Below are positions 35,715 through 43,975 of a DNA stretch of 64,000 nucleotides, in pieces (position 1 is the stretch's first letter; every line of letters starts with the position of its first letter). The notes beneath the pieces are model-generated. The model saw nothing but the letters and a program-made list of their open reading frames with translations, searched no databases and had not been told where the DNA came from. The position numbers and the translations under genes are program-made. The DNA comes from an uncultured Alistipes sp. Its GTDB lineage: Bacteria > Bacteroidota > Bacteroidia > Bacteroidales > Rikenellaceae. The DNA lies in the NCBI GenBank assembly GCA_900542505.1, contig UQNV01000002.1, positions 43,989 through 107,988 of the forward strand, given 5' to 3'.

Positions 35715-38150
35715 ATGAAGCGGAGCCACGCCCTGCTCCTGGCCCTCTGTCTGCTCTCCTCCGGTCCGCTCGCAGCCCAGGAACCGTTAGACAACTACTA
35801 TCCCTACAATCCTTCCGATTACGAGGAGGAGTATCGTCCCATGCTCCGTCCCGACTCGACGCTCTTCTACCGCGGCATCGCGCTTGCGGAGGACCTCTAC
35901 GGACGCAACAGCGACTTCCGTTTCCCGTTCGTCCGCTACAGGCGGCGCGGCCTGCCATGGGACACCGAACAGACCCGGCTGCACGGCATCGAACTCGGAT
36001 ACGGACATCGGACGGCGCTGGGCAATCTGGGAGCAGGGGAGTACCGTACATCGGGCCTCCACATGGCCGACGCGGAGGGCGGGTCGATAAACGGCAGCCG
36101 CGAGATGCGCCTGCCCGAAGAGGAGAGCACTCCCTGGCACCGCGCTTCGGCGACCTTCGCCGGACGCAACTACCTCTTCGGCGCCAGACTTGCGGCGGGC
36201 CGGGCGTTGGGCAACGGATGGAGCGGCGCCGCATCCGTACACTATCGTACGGGACGCGACATGCACGTCGAAGGGGTCTTCACCGACGCGCTGTCGGTCG
36301 GCGTGCGTGCCGCAAAACGCTTCGGCGAGGGCCATTCGCTCGCACTGCTGCTCATCGCCTCACCCTCGATGCGGGGCCTGCGCTCCTCGTCGACCGAAGA
36401 GGCCTTCGCCCTCACGGGCGACCCGCTCTACAACCCGGCATGGGGCTATCAGGACGGCAAGGTGCGCAACTCGCGCGTCCGCCGTGAATTCGTCCCGCTT
36501 GCCGCAGCCGTCTACCGCCGCATGCTCGGCACCGTAACCCGGCTGGAGGCATCGCTCGGCGCCGAATACGGCTGTCAGAGCTACAGCTCGCTCGGCTGGT
36601 ACAACGCCCGGACCCCGCAGCCGGACAATTACCGCTACATGCCCTCGTATACGGGCGACCGTGCATCCGAGCAGGCCTGGCGCAACAACGACCCGCGCTA
36701 TACGCAAATCGACTGGGACGGACTGATTGCCCGCAACCGCATGGCCGACGGCGAGGCGGTCTATGCGCTCGAGGACCGCGTGACGCGCACGGCGCGCATG
36801 CAGCTGGACCTGAGGCTGACGACCGAGATGGACGAGCGTCTGACGCTGCGCTACGGGCTTCACATCGACCTCGACAACCGCCGCAACTACAAGCGGATGC
36901 GCGACCTGCTCGGCGCACGCTATCTGACCGACATCGACCAGTATCTGGTCGACGACGACACCTACAGCAACCTGCTCCAGAACGACCTGCGCCACCCGAA
37001 CCGCCGAATCGGCGAGGGCGACCGTTTCGGCTACGATTATGCGCTCACCACGCGCAGCGTCCGGGCCCACCTCGACGCGGAATACCGCACCGACCGCCTG
37101 ACGGCCCGGCTCCACGCCTCGCTGGGCCACGACACCCGCTTCCGCCGGGGATACTACGAGAAGGAGCTCTTCGCGGGACGGAACTCCTACGGGCTCTCGC
37201 GCGAGAGCACCTTCACGCCCTACCTGCTCAAGGGGCAGGCCGGCTGGGCCTTCTCGCCCCGCAGCTATCTGGAGGTCGTGCTCGCCACCGGAGCACGGCC
37301 GCCCGAGGCCGAAGCGTTATTCCTCCAGCCGCAGTACAACAACCGCCGGGTCGACGACATCGGCGAGGAGCACATCCACGCCGCCGAGCTCAACTACCGC
37401 CGCATGGGGCGCTACCTCTCGTTCCAGGCCACGCTCTATGTCGTGGCGCTGCTCGACGGACTGGAGACGATGCGCTACTACGACGACCTGGCCTCAACCT
37501 ACTGCGACCTGACGGTGTCGAACATCGGAACGCTCTCGGCAGGAGCCGAGGCGGCACTCGACTGGCGCATCTCCGGGCGCTGGAGCCTCTCGCTCACCGC
37601 TGCCGCCGCACGGTTCAAATACATCCGCGACCCGCGCGTGACGCTCTACTCCGATGTGGACAACACGCTGGTCGACGACCATGCCGTGAGTCGTATGGGC
37701 GCATGCGTTCCCGGCGGAGCGCCGCAGCTGAGCGGCTGCGCCGAGATTCGCTATTTCGGACCGCACGGCTGGGGATTCCGCCTCTCGGGCAGCTATGTCG
37801 GGGCACGGTATGTCGAACCTTCGCCCGTCCGACGCACCGACCGCGTGGCCCGGCAGGGCGCCGTATCCGAAGAGCTTTTCGAACGCTTCACCGCACAGGA
37901 GCGGCTCGACGACGCCGTCTCGCTCGACGCCTCGCTCTTCAAGAGTTTCTACTTCGACCGTTCGCGACTGACCCTGTCGCTCATGCTGAGCAACCTGCTC
38001 GGCACGCACGACGCCCTCTACGCCGGATATGAATCGCTCCGCGTACGGCGCAGCTACAGCGGCGACATGACCGTACACACCCCCTTCGACACTCGCTACA
38101 TGCACGCATATCCCCGCTCGTTCTATCTTACGGTCTCTTACCGATTTTAA
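35715..38150 (+). CDS. TonB-dependent receptor-like outer-membrane barrel protein without a plug
   Basis: Outer-membrane protein of 811 residues with signal peptide MKRSHALLLALCLLSSGPLAAQ. Most of the length consists of alternating beta-strand segments rich in Arg, Tyr and acidic residues, e.g. RHHL-like turns and RLHASLGHDTRFRRGYYEKELFAG. It ends with the C-terminal aromatic signature YLTVSYRF of BAM-folded barrels. I cannot find the N-terminal carboxypeptidase-like domain, TonB box or plug of SusC proteins, so it may be a receptor-derived barrel with another function. It starts 123 bp after pepD. The SusD partner is absent. Confidence 0.72.
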   Translation: MKRSHALLLALCLLSSGPLAAQEPLDNYYPYNPSDYEEEYRPMLRPDSTLFYRGIALAEDLYGRNSDFRFPFVRYRRRGLPWDTEQTRLHGIELGYGHRTALGNLGAGEYRTSGLHMADAEGGSINGSREMRLPEEESTPWHRASATFAGRNYLFGARLAAGRALGNGWSGAASVHYRTGRDMHVEGVFTDALSVGVRAAKRFGEGHSLALLLIASPSMRGLRSSSTEEAFALTGDPLYNPAWGYQDGKVRNSRVRREFVPLAAAVYRRMLGTVTRLEASLGAEYGCQSYSSLGWYNARTPQPDNYRYMPSYTGDRASEQAWRNNDPRYTQIDWDGLIARNRMADGEAVYALEDRVTRTARMQLDLRLTTEMDERLTLRYGLHIDLDNRRNYKRMRDLLGARYLTDIDQYLVDDDTYSNLLQNDLRHPNRRIGEGDRFGYDYALTTRSVRAHLDAEYRTDRLTARLHASLGHDTRFRRGYYEKELFAGRNSYGLSRESTFTPYLLKGQAGWAFSPRSYLEVVLATGARPPEAEALFLQPQYNNRRVDDIGEEHIHAAELNYRRMGRYLSFQATLYVVALLDGLETMRYYDDLASTYCDLTVSNIGTLSAGAEAALDWRISGRWSLSLTAAAARFKYIRDPRVTLYSDVDNTLVDDHAVSRMGACVPGGAPQLSGCAEIRYFGPHGWGFRLSGSYVGARYVEPSPVRRTDRVARQGAVSEELFERFTAQERLDDAVSLDASLFKSFYFDRSRLTLSLMLSNLLGTHDALYAGYESLRVRRSYSGDMTVHTPFDTRYMHAYPRSFYLTVSYRF

Positions 38151-38240
38151 GTAAATATTAAATTTTTGAGCGTTTTTTGGAGTTTTTATTTAAAATTTCA
38201 TAATTTAGAGAGACCAAAACCCAAAAAACTTCAACCTACA

Positions 38241-39347
38241 ATGATTATCGGTATTCCCAAAGAAATCAAGAACAACGAGAACCGCGTTGCGCTTACGCCC
38301 GCTGGTGCACAGGAGATGACCAAACGGGGCCACAAGGTATATGTACAGGCTACGGCCGGTGTGAACAGCGGATTTCCCGACGAAGCCTACGTGGCCGTGG
38401 GAGCGGAGATTCTGCCCACCATCGAAGAGGTATACGCCCGGGCCGAGATGATAATCAAGGTCAAGGAGCCGATTGAACCCGAATACAAGCTCATCCGCAA
38501 GGACCAACTCGTTTTCACCTATTTCCACTTCGCCAGCTGCGAAGCGCTCACCCGCGCGATGGTCGAGAGCGGCGCCGTCTGCTGCGCCTACGAGACGGTT
38601 GAACGCCCCGACCGTTCGCTGCCGCTGCTGATTCCCATGTCGGAGGTTGCCGGCCGCATGTCGACGCAGGAGGGACGCTATTTCCTCGAAAAGCCGCGCG
38701 GCGGCAAGGGCAAGCTGCTGGGCGGCGTTCCGGGCGTGAAGCCGGCGAAGGTATTCGTCATCGGTGCCGGCGTGGTCGGTACGGCTGCAGCACGCACGGC
38801 TGCCGGAACGGGCGCCGACGTGACCATCTGCGACATCTCGCTCCAGCGGCTGACCTACCTGGCCGACGTGATGCCGAAGAATGTCAAGACGCTCATGTCG
38901 TCGGAATACAACATCCGCGAGGAGCTCAAGACGGCCGACCTGGTCATCGGTTCGGTTCTGATTCCGGGAGCAAAGGCCCCCAAGCTGGTGACGCGCGACA
39001 TGCTGAAACTCATGGAACCCGGCACGGTGATGGTCGACGTGGCCATCGACCAGGGCGGCTGCTTCGAGACGTCGCGTCCCACCACCCACGAAGACCCCGT
39101 ATACTACGTCGACGGCATCCTGCACTACTGCGTGGCCAACATTCCGGGCGCCGTACCCTACACCTCGACGCTGGCTCTGACCAACGCCACGCTGCCCTAT
39201 GCCATCCAACTGGCCGACAAGGGGTGGCGCCGCGCCTGCAAGGAGAACCACGAGCTGGAGCTGGGACTCAACGTCGTACAGGGCAAGGTGGTCTACAAGC
39301 CCGTGGCCGAGGCATGGGGCCTGCCGTACGAACCGCTGGAGCTGTAA
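38241..39347 (+). CDS. ald: Alanine dehydrogenase
   Basis: NAD-dependent interconversion of L-alanine and pyruvate plus ammonia, 368 residues. The N-terminus [36 protein letters not shown] matches the family, with the substrate-binding Arg15. The catalytic His is in FTYFHFAS (~97), and the Rossmann motif [24 protein letters not shown] is at ~173. The closing segment [26 protein letters not shown] is typical. The start at 38241 begins exactly at the family N-terminus; the longer in-frame reading is rejected. A short AT-rich leader precedes it. Confidence 0.95.
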   Translation: MIIGIPKEIKNNENRVALTPAGAQEMTKRGHKVYVQATAGVNSGFPDEAYVAVGAEILPTIEEVYARAEMIIKVKEPIEPEYKLIRKDQLVFTYFHFASCEALTRAMVESGAVCCAYETVERPDRSLPLLIPMSEVAGRMSTQEGRYFLEKPRGGKGKLLGGVPGVKPAKVFVIGAGVVGTAAARTAAGTGADVTICDISLQRLTYLADVMPKNVKTLMSSEYNIREELKTADLVIGSVLIPGAKAPKLVTRDMLKLMEPGTVMVDVAIDQGGCFETSRPTTHEDPVYYVDGILHYCVANIPGAVPYTSTLALTNATLPYAIQLADKGWRRACKENHELELGLNVVQGKVVYKPVAEAWGLPYEPLEL

Positions 39348-39368
39348 TCCGAGGCTTCCGAATACGAA

Positions 39369-39399
39369 AGAGGGCTTTCCCGTTGCGGGAAAGCCCTCT
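39369..39399. terminator. Bidirectional terminator between ald and the fusion oxidoreductase
   Basis: AGAGGGCTTTCCCG (39369-39382), loop TTG, CGGGAAAGCCCTCT (39386-39399). Perfect 14-bp stem between two convergent genes; U tract is weak on both sides. Confidence 0.75.
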
Positions 39400-39427
39400 C
39401 TGCTTTGCGCCTACGGACGCCGCCGCC

Positions 39428-41971
39428 TCAGATGAAGAGGTTGACATTGGCCTGCTCGGCACGCTCGAGGTAGGCGGCCACACCGCCCAGCGTGACGTTG
39501 TCGAGCAGCTCCTCGCGGCGGATGCCCATCACGTCCATGCTCATCGTGCAGGCAATCATCTCCACGCCGTTGTCGGCCGCCTGGCGCATCATGCACTCAA
39601 GGCTGTCGATGCGCTTCGTCCGCATGACGTGGCGCATCATCCGGCTGCCCAGTCCGAAGAAGTTCATCTTCGAGAGGCTCAGCCGACGGCTGTCCGAAGG
39701 CATCATCCATCCGAACATGCGGCCGAAGAGGTCCTTGGCCACGGAGGGCTTGCGCTGCTTCTTGATGACGTTCAGCCCCCAGAAGGTGAAGAACATCGTC
39801 ACGCGCTTGCCGGCAGCCGCCGCTCCGTTGGCAATCACGAACGAGGCCAGCGCACGGTCCAAATCGTCACTGAAGACAATCAGCGTCTTGTCGTCGGCCG
39901 CCGCCGTCGGAGCGGAACACGCCGTCGCGTGACCCGACGGCTCCTCCTTGCTCACCGTCGCCTCGACAATGCCCCCGCGCTGCTCAACGCCCTCGAGCCG
40001 GGCGCCCGTCATACGGCACCACGACGCCACGTCGCGGGCAAAGGCCTGGTCGGTCGCCCGAATCCGCAGCCGGCCGCCGACTGCCAGTTCCTCGTAGCAG
40101 CGTTTGAGCTGCATGACCGGTCCCGGGCACATCAGACCGCAGGCGTCGACCTCGACTACTTCGCCACAGCTGCACGACGACGTCGGAGTCTGGACCTTTC
40201 CCGAACCCGCTTCTGCCGCGTCGGCCTTGCCGGAGGCCCCCTCCGACGGCCGACCGTCGTCCGTCGAGCCGAGCGATGCAGGCCCCGCCGAACCATCCTC
40301 ACGGCCGCCGTCGGGTGCAGGCAGGGGTGCCGTGGCCGCAAGCCAGGTCCGGTATCCGCCCGAGAGGTTGCGCACGTCGTCGAACCCGCGCTGCGTAAGG
40401 ATGCGCGAAGCCAGGTAGCCGCGCAGACCGACGGCACAGGTCACCACCACCGGACGGTTGCGGGGCAGCTCGTCGAGGTGCTCGCGCAGTTCGTCGAGCG
40501 GGATGTTGACGAAGCCCGGAATGGAGCCCAGTTCGTATTCGGCCCGCGTCCGCACGTCGATGCGCACGGTCTCTTCCGGGAGTGCAGCCACCTCACGCCA
40601 GTGGAGCGTGCGGCACTTGCCCGTGAGGATGTTCTCGGCCACGTAGCCGGCCATGTTGATGGGGTCCTTGGCCGAGGAGTAGGGGGGTGCATAGGCATGC
40701 TCGAGTTCGGTCAGGTCGTAGACCGTGCCGCCGCGCTGGATGACCTGGGCCGCCATCTCGATGCGCTTGTCCACACCTCCGTATCCGACAATCTGCACAC
40801 CCAGCAGCCGTCCGCTGTCGGGGGCGAAGACAAGCTTGATGCTCATCGGCACGGCACCGGGGTAGTAGCCTGCATGTGACGAGGAGTGGGTGTAGGAGGA
40901 GCGGTAGGGGATTCCCTCGCGCTGCAACATGCGGGCATTCATGCCGGCCGTGGCGACGGTCAGGTCGAAAACCTTGGCAATCGACGTGCCGATGGAGCCG
41001 GAATAGGTGCTCCGGTCGCCGAAGACGATGTTGTCGGCCACGATGCGCCCCTGCTTGTTGGCCGGTCCGGCCAGCGGAATCATCGTCGGACGCCCCGTCA
41101 CGGGATTGAGCACCTCGACCACGTCGCCCAAAGCATAGATGTCGGGGTCGGAGGTCCTCATACGGTCATCGACGACAATACCCCCGCGGGCACCGAGTTC
41201 GAGTCCCGCCTCGCGAGCCAGCCTGTTCTCGGGCCGTACGCCGATGCTGAGCAGCACCATGTCGGCCTCGATGCGGGCGCCGCTCTGGAGATGAACCGCC
41301 ACGGCCCGCCCCGCATCCTCGAAGCGGACAACCCCTTCGCCCAGCCGGAGGCCGATGCCCTTGTCGGCCAGATGGCGGTGTACGATGGCGGCCATCGAGA
41401 AGTCGAGCGGCGCCATCACCTGCGGTGCCATCTCGACCACGTCGACATGAAGGCCCGCTTCGTGGAGGTTCTCCGCCATTTCGAGCCCGATGAATCCGCC
41501 GCCGACAACCACCGCACGCCGCGGCTGTTCGCGACGCAGGTACTCCTTGATGGCATCCGTGTCGGGCACGCTGCGCAGCGTGAAGATGCGACGGTCGTCG
41601 ATGCCCTCGATGGGGGGACGCAGCGGCTCGGCTCCCACCGAAAGCACCAGCTTGTCGTAGGGCTCCGTGTAAAGCTCGCCCGTGGCAAGACGCCGCACCT
41701 CGACCAGACGCTTCGCACGGTCGATGCGCACCACCTCCTGCTCGGTACGGATGTCGATGCGGAAGCGTCGGGTGAACCCCTCGATACTCTGCACGAAGAG
41801 CTTGTTGCGGTCGGCAATCGTCCCGCCGATGTAGTAGGGGAGTCCGCAGTTGGCGTAGGAAACATACTTCCCCCGCTCGAAAAGCACGATGTTCGCATGC
41901 TCGTCCATACGGCGCAGACGGGCCGCAACGGTGGCACCGCCCGCCACTCCTCCGATAATCAGGTAATTCAT
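39428..41971 (-). CDS. FAD-dependent CoA-disulfide reductase-like protein fused to rhodanese, TusA and DsrE domains
   Basis: Four-module sulfur-metabolism protein of 847 residues. Residues 1-450 are a pyridine-nucleotide disulfide oxidoreductase with FAD motif IIGGVAGGATVAARLRR, the single active-site Cys42 (YANCGLPYYIGG) of CoA-disulfide reductases, and VGGGFIGLEMAENL for NAD(P)H. Residues ~455-548 are a rhodanese domain with candidate Cys512. A Gly/Ser/Asp-rich linker (549-603) leads to a TusA domain (~604-676; CPGP with Cys615). A DsrE-like domain follows (~694-847, Cys808). This suggests intramolecular persulfide relay. The marR-type gene lies 71 bp upstream on the same strand. Confidence 0.93.
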   Translation of the reverse strand: MNYLIIGGVAGGATVAARLRRMDEHANIVLFERGKYVSYANCGLPYYIGGTIADRNKLFVQSIEGFTRRFRIDIRTEQEVVRIDRAKRLVEVRRLATGELYTEPYDKLVLSVGAEPLRPPIEGIDDRRIFTLRSVPDTDAIKEYLRREQPRRAVVVGGGFIGLEMAENLHEAGLHVDVVEMAPQVMAPLDFSMAAIVHRHLADKGIGLRLGEGVVRFEDAGRAVAVHLQSGARIEADMVLLSIGVRPENRLAREAGLELGARGGIVVDDRMRTSDPDIYALGDVVEVLNPVTGRPTMIPLAGPANKQGRIVADNIVFGDRSTYSGSIGTSIAKVFDLTVATAGMNARMLQREGIPYRSSYTHSSSHAGYYPGAVPMSIKLVFAPDSGRLLGVQIVGYGGVDKRIEMAAQVIQRGGTVYDLTELEHAYAPPYSSAKDPINMAGYVAENILTGKCRTLHWREVAALPEETVRIDVRTRAEYELGSIPGFVNIPLDELREHLDELPRNRPVVVTCAVGLRGYLASRILTQRGFDDVRNLSGGYRTWLAATAPLPAPDGGREDGSAGPASLGSTDDGRPSEGASGKADAAEAGSGKVQTPTSSCSCGEVVEVDACGLMCPGPVMQLKRCYEELAVGGRLRIRATDQAFARDVASWCRMTGARLEGVEQRGGIVEATVSKEEPSGHATACSAPTAAADDKTLIVFSDDLDRALASFVIANGAAAAGKRVTMFFTFWGLNVIKKQRKPSVAKDLFGRMFGWMMPSDSRRLSLSKMNFFGLGSRMMRHVMRTKRIDSLECMMRQAADNGVEMIACTMSMDVMGIRREELLDNVTLGGVAAYLERAEQANVNLFI

Positions 41972-42006
41972 GTTGGTCTTCGTTTTATTATTTGACAATA
42001 TACATA

Positions 42007-42021
42007 TTTTACAATGGAAAA
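42007..42021. promoter_or_regulatory. Operator-like site in front of the fusion oxidoreductase gene
   Basis: TTTTACAATGGAAAA lies between marR and the oxidoreductase start. It matches the site at 42461-42475 in 13 of 15 positions, with similar flanks. This repetition suggests a binding site for the MarR protein (inference). Confidence 0.5.
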
Positions 42022-42042
42022 CATTCGAGTAAAAAAAGAGGC

Positions 42043-42408
42043 TCAGGCCTCCTCCATCGAGCGACGGAGCGCATCGAACAGAGCCGAGCAATGGAGCCCC
42101 GAAGCCATCACCGAACGAATCTTCACACGCCCCTCATCGGTGAGCGAGAAGACCATCTGCCGCTTGTCGTGCGGAGCGATTTCACGCCGCACATAGCCCT
42201 TGTTCTCGACCGCCGTGATGACCTTCGAGACACGCGAATTCGACAGCCCGACGTACTCGCTCAGCGCACCCGCCGTCCGGGTCTCACCCTCCTTGAGGGA
42301 GCAAAGCACCATCGCTTCGTTGATGGTGATGCCGTGCTCTTCGGCAAAATCGCGCTCGAAGCGGTACAACGCCTTATATATATCCTTGATAACGCAAATC
42401 CGTTCCAT
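42043..42408 (-). CDS. MarR family transcriptional regulator
   Basis: Winged-helix regulator of 121 residues: MERICVIKDIYKALYRFERDFAEEHGITINEAMVLCSLKEGETRTAGALSEYVGLSNSRVSKVITAVENKGYVRREIAPHDKRQMVFSLTDEGR covers the dimer helix, HTH and beta wing (APHDKRQ). It contains Cys5, Cys36 and Cys106, so a thiol-based switch sensing reactive sulfur is conceivable but speculative. It is transcribed in the same direction as, and 71 bp before, the sulfur-transfer fusion protein gene. Confidence 0.88.
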   Translation of the reverse strand: MERICVIKDIYKALYRFERDFAEEHGITINEAMVLCSLKEGETRTAGALSEYVGLSNSRVSKVITAVENKGYVRREIAPHDKRQMVFSLTDEGRVKIRSVMASGLHCSALFDALRRSMEEA

Positions 42409-42429
42409 ACTTCTCTATTGTTCCGAGGG

Positions 42430-42437
42430 CAAAGGTA
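42430..42437 (-). promoter_or_regulatory. -7 box of the marR gene
   Basis: TACCTTTG on the minus strand, 21 bp before the marR start. The palindrome at 42461-42475 lies where the -33 region is expected. Confidence 0.6.
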
Positions 42438-42460
42438 GCAATATTTTACTATTAAACAAA

Positions 42461-42475
42461 TTTTCCGATGGAAAA
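42461..42475. promoter_or_regulatory. Operator-like palindrome upstream of marR
   Basis: TTTTCCGATGGAAAA, an inverted repeat with half sites TTTTCC/GGAAAA. Its position over the -33 region of the marR promoter suggests autorepression. Confidence 0.6.
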
Positions 42476-42559
42476 TATTTCCAGACACAATACCACCAGC
42501 GGACACAAAGGCAACGCCCCGAAGAGAGGGGCATTGCGCCGTGCCGGGAACGGGAGCGG

Positions 42560-42592
42560 AAACGGAAAGGGGAGTGAAAACGGAAAGGGGAG
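42560..42592 (+). repeat. Short purine-rich direct repeat
   Basis: AAACGGAAAGGGGAG occurs at 42560-42574 and 42578-42592, flanked by GTGCCGGGA copies at 42541 and 42596. Function unknown; it resembles the purine-rich tract near the right end of the window in composition. Confidence 0.6.
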
Positions 42593-42627
42593 CGGTGCCG
42601 GGAGGCGGAGGCAGTATATACATATAC

Positions 42628-42658
42628 AAAAAAGTCCCGGCCGCCACGCGACCGGGAC
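42628..42658 (-). terminator. Terminator of the second DUF4251 gene
   Basis: GTCCCGG and CCGGGAC arms (42634-42640 and 42652-42658) form a stem; on the minus strand a T6 run follows. It is 51 bp past the stop. Confidence 0.8.
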
Positions 42659-42709
42659 AGGGCTTCGGCAACCTCCATTCATAACCGAAGCCGGAGCATA
42701 AGTCTTACA

Positions 42710-43297
42710 TCAAAGCGATGCGCCCTGAACCACGCTGCGCCGGTCGTAGGGGAGCAGTCGCCCGTTGAGCGTTATGCGCCCCGAGCGATACATCGACTCC
42801 ACGAGCAGCGACGCACGGTTCGAACCCTCGGGCAGCGAGATGGTCACCATCGCGGAGATTCCCAGACCCGACACGTTCATCGAGAAAAGCAGCGTTCCGC
42901 GCTTGTCCCTGTCGACCTTCACGCTCGAAGCCTTGCCCTCGACCGTGATGCCTCCCACGCCGTTCGGCCCGCCGCTGTTGAAGGGGGCTATCTGTACGAC
43001 GGCATCGTCACCCGTGAGCGACACGAAGTTCGTCGCCGAGGTGACAAAGGCCGTTTCTCCATGCTTGAAAACCAGCTGGTCGGCCGACATGACGAAATTC
43101 CGCTCCTGAAGCGCCTTGACAGCCGCCGCATAATCGAGCGAATCCTGAATAGCTTCGAGCTGCTTGCGGACCTTGCGCTTCTGCGCCCGCGTCAGCTCCT
43201 CCTGCTGATGCTCGGGCGATTGGGCCCGCGCGGTCGATGTGGCGCCGAAACCCAATGCCAGCATCAGAATCAAAGTCAACAACATTCTGTTTCCCAT
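42710..43297 (-). CDS. DUF4251 family exported protein (second copy)
   Basis: Exported protein of 195 residues. Signal MGNRMLLTLILMLALGFGATSTARAQ is followed by a charged helical segment (EELTRAQKRKVRKQLEAIQDSLDYAAAV) and a DUF4251 beta domain (RNFVMSADQLVFKHGETAFVTSATNFVSLTGDDAVVQIAPFNSGGPNGVGG ... TLNGRLLPYD). The ATG at 43297 is preferred to a TTG four codons upstream. Its role is unknown. It is divergent from the MarR-efflux operon but separated by 234 bp. Confidence 0.82.
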   Translation of the reverse strand: MGNRMLLTLILMLALGFGATSTARAQSPEHQQEELTRAQKRKVRKQLEAIQDSLDYAAAVKALQERNFVMSADQLVFKHGETAFVTSATNFVSLTGDDAVVQIAPFNSGGPNGVGGITVEGKASSVKVDRDKRGTLLFSMNVSGLGISAMVTISLPEGSNRASLLVESMYRSGRITLNGRLLPYDRRSVVQGASL

Positions 43298-43465
43298 ATT
43301 ACATTCCAAATTGAATCAACCGGTCTTCCGAATCGCACCGGCGGCATGCCGCAGCGCACGGATTTCCGGCCTATCCTAAAAACGGAACCGAGGCCCGTTT
43401 TATTGCACGCAAACAGGCAAAACGCCCAATGGGAAGAGCCCCGGAGAGAGGTGCCCAAAGCGGGA

Positions 43466-43489
43466 AATTAGTCAAATATTTGACTAATT
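43466..43489. promoter_or_regulatory. Perfect 24-bp palindrome, probable MarR operator
   Basis: The half site AATTAGTCAAAT is followed directly by its exact reverse complement. The palindrome contains the -33 element TTTG (43479-43482) of the efflux operon promoter, so a bound repressor would block RNA polymerase. Autorepression by the adjacent MarR protein is inferred. Confidence 0.8.
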
Positions 43490-43502
43490 ACAGACTATTT
43501 GC

Positions 43503-43510
43503 TATCTTTG
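43503..43510 (+). promoter_or_regulatory. -7 box of the MarR-TolC-HlyD-MFS operon
   Basis: TATCTTTG, 20 bp downstream of TTTG at 43479-43482 and 21 bp before the marR ATG. This is the best complete -33/-7 promoter in the window. Confidence 0.75.
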
Positions 43511-43531
43511 CGCCCGCAAACACATCTCTTC

Positions 43532-43975
43532 ATGACCAAACAAGGGGCCGAATTCCGCAACCTTCAGCTGGTGATTGTACGCGCACGAATGGCATTCCGC
43601 CGCTACATCCAGCGTACGCTCAAAGAGCACGGATTCGGAATCACATTCGAAATGCTGCAGGTAATCAGCTGCCTGTGGCGCGACCAGGGAATCGCCCAGC
43701 AGACGCTCGCCGAACGAATCGTCAAGGACAAGGCCAGCCTGAGCAACCTGCTGAACAACCTCGAACGCAAAGGCTACATCAGCCGGAAGGAAGACGCAGC
43801 GGACCGCCGCAACAAGCTGGTCTATCTGACCCCCGAAGGCGAGGCGCTCTGGCAGCGGCTCCTGCCCATTTTCGACGAAGTCTACACCCGGGCCGAAGAG
43901 GCCATGGGGCTGGCTCGCATCCGCAACCTCACGGCCGAACTCGAAGAGATGCACAATATACTGGAAAATGCATAG
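43532..43975 (+). CDS. MarR family transcriptional regulator of the efflux operon
   Basis: Winged-helix regulator of 147 residues. It begins MTKQGAEFRNLQLVIVRARMAFRRYIQRTLKEHG and has the MarR recognition helix and wing (QTLAERIVKDKASLSNLLNNLERKGYISRKEDAADRRNKLVYLTPEGEALW). First gene of an operon with TolC, HlyD and MFS genes; its end overlaps the TolC start by 8 bp. The palindrome over its promoter is the likely operator, and the inducer is probably an efflux substrate. The start at 43532 is downstream of the -7 box; the earlier in-frame codon overlaps it. Confidence 0.92.
   Translation: MTKQGAEFRNLQLVIVRARMAFRRYIQRTLKEHGFGITFEMLQVISCLWRDQGIAQQTLAERIVKDKASLSNLLNNLERKGYISRKEDAADRRNKLVYLTPEGEALWQRLLPIFDEVYTRAEEAMGLARIRNLTAELEEMHNILENA

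Larger units (their letters stand above)
42409..42709. other. Intergenic region: marR promoter/operator, hairpins and purine-rich repeat
   Basis: It holds the marR -7 box and operator-like palindrome (42430-42475), a hairpin GCAACGCCCC/GGGGCATTGC (about 42510-42537), purine-rich direct repeats and the terminator of the DUF4251 gene. No credible gene is seen; short frames here overlap these elements. Confidence 0.6.

Noticed and set aside
42415..42682. Three overlapping small minus-strand frames
   Set aside because: They translate purine-rich repeat and terminator sequence into Pro/Phe repeats and overlap the marR operator.
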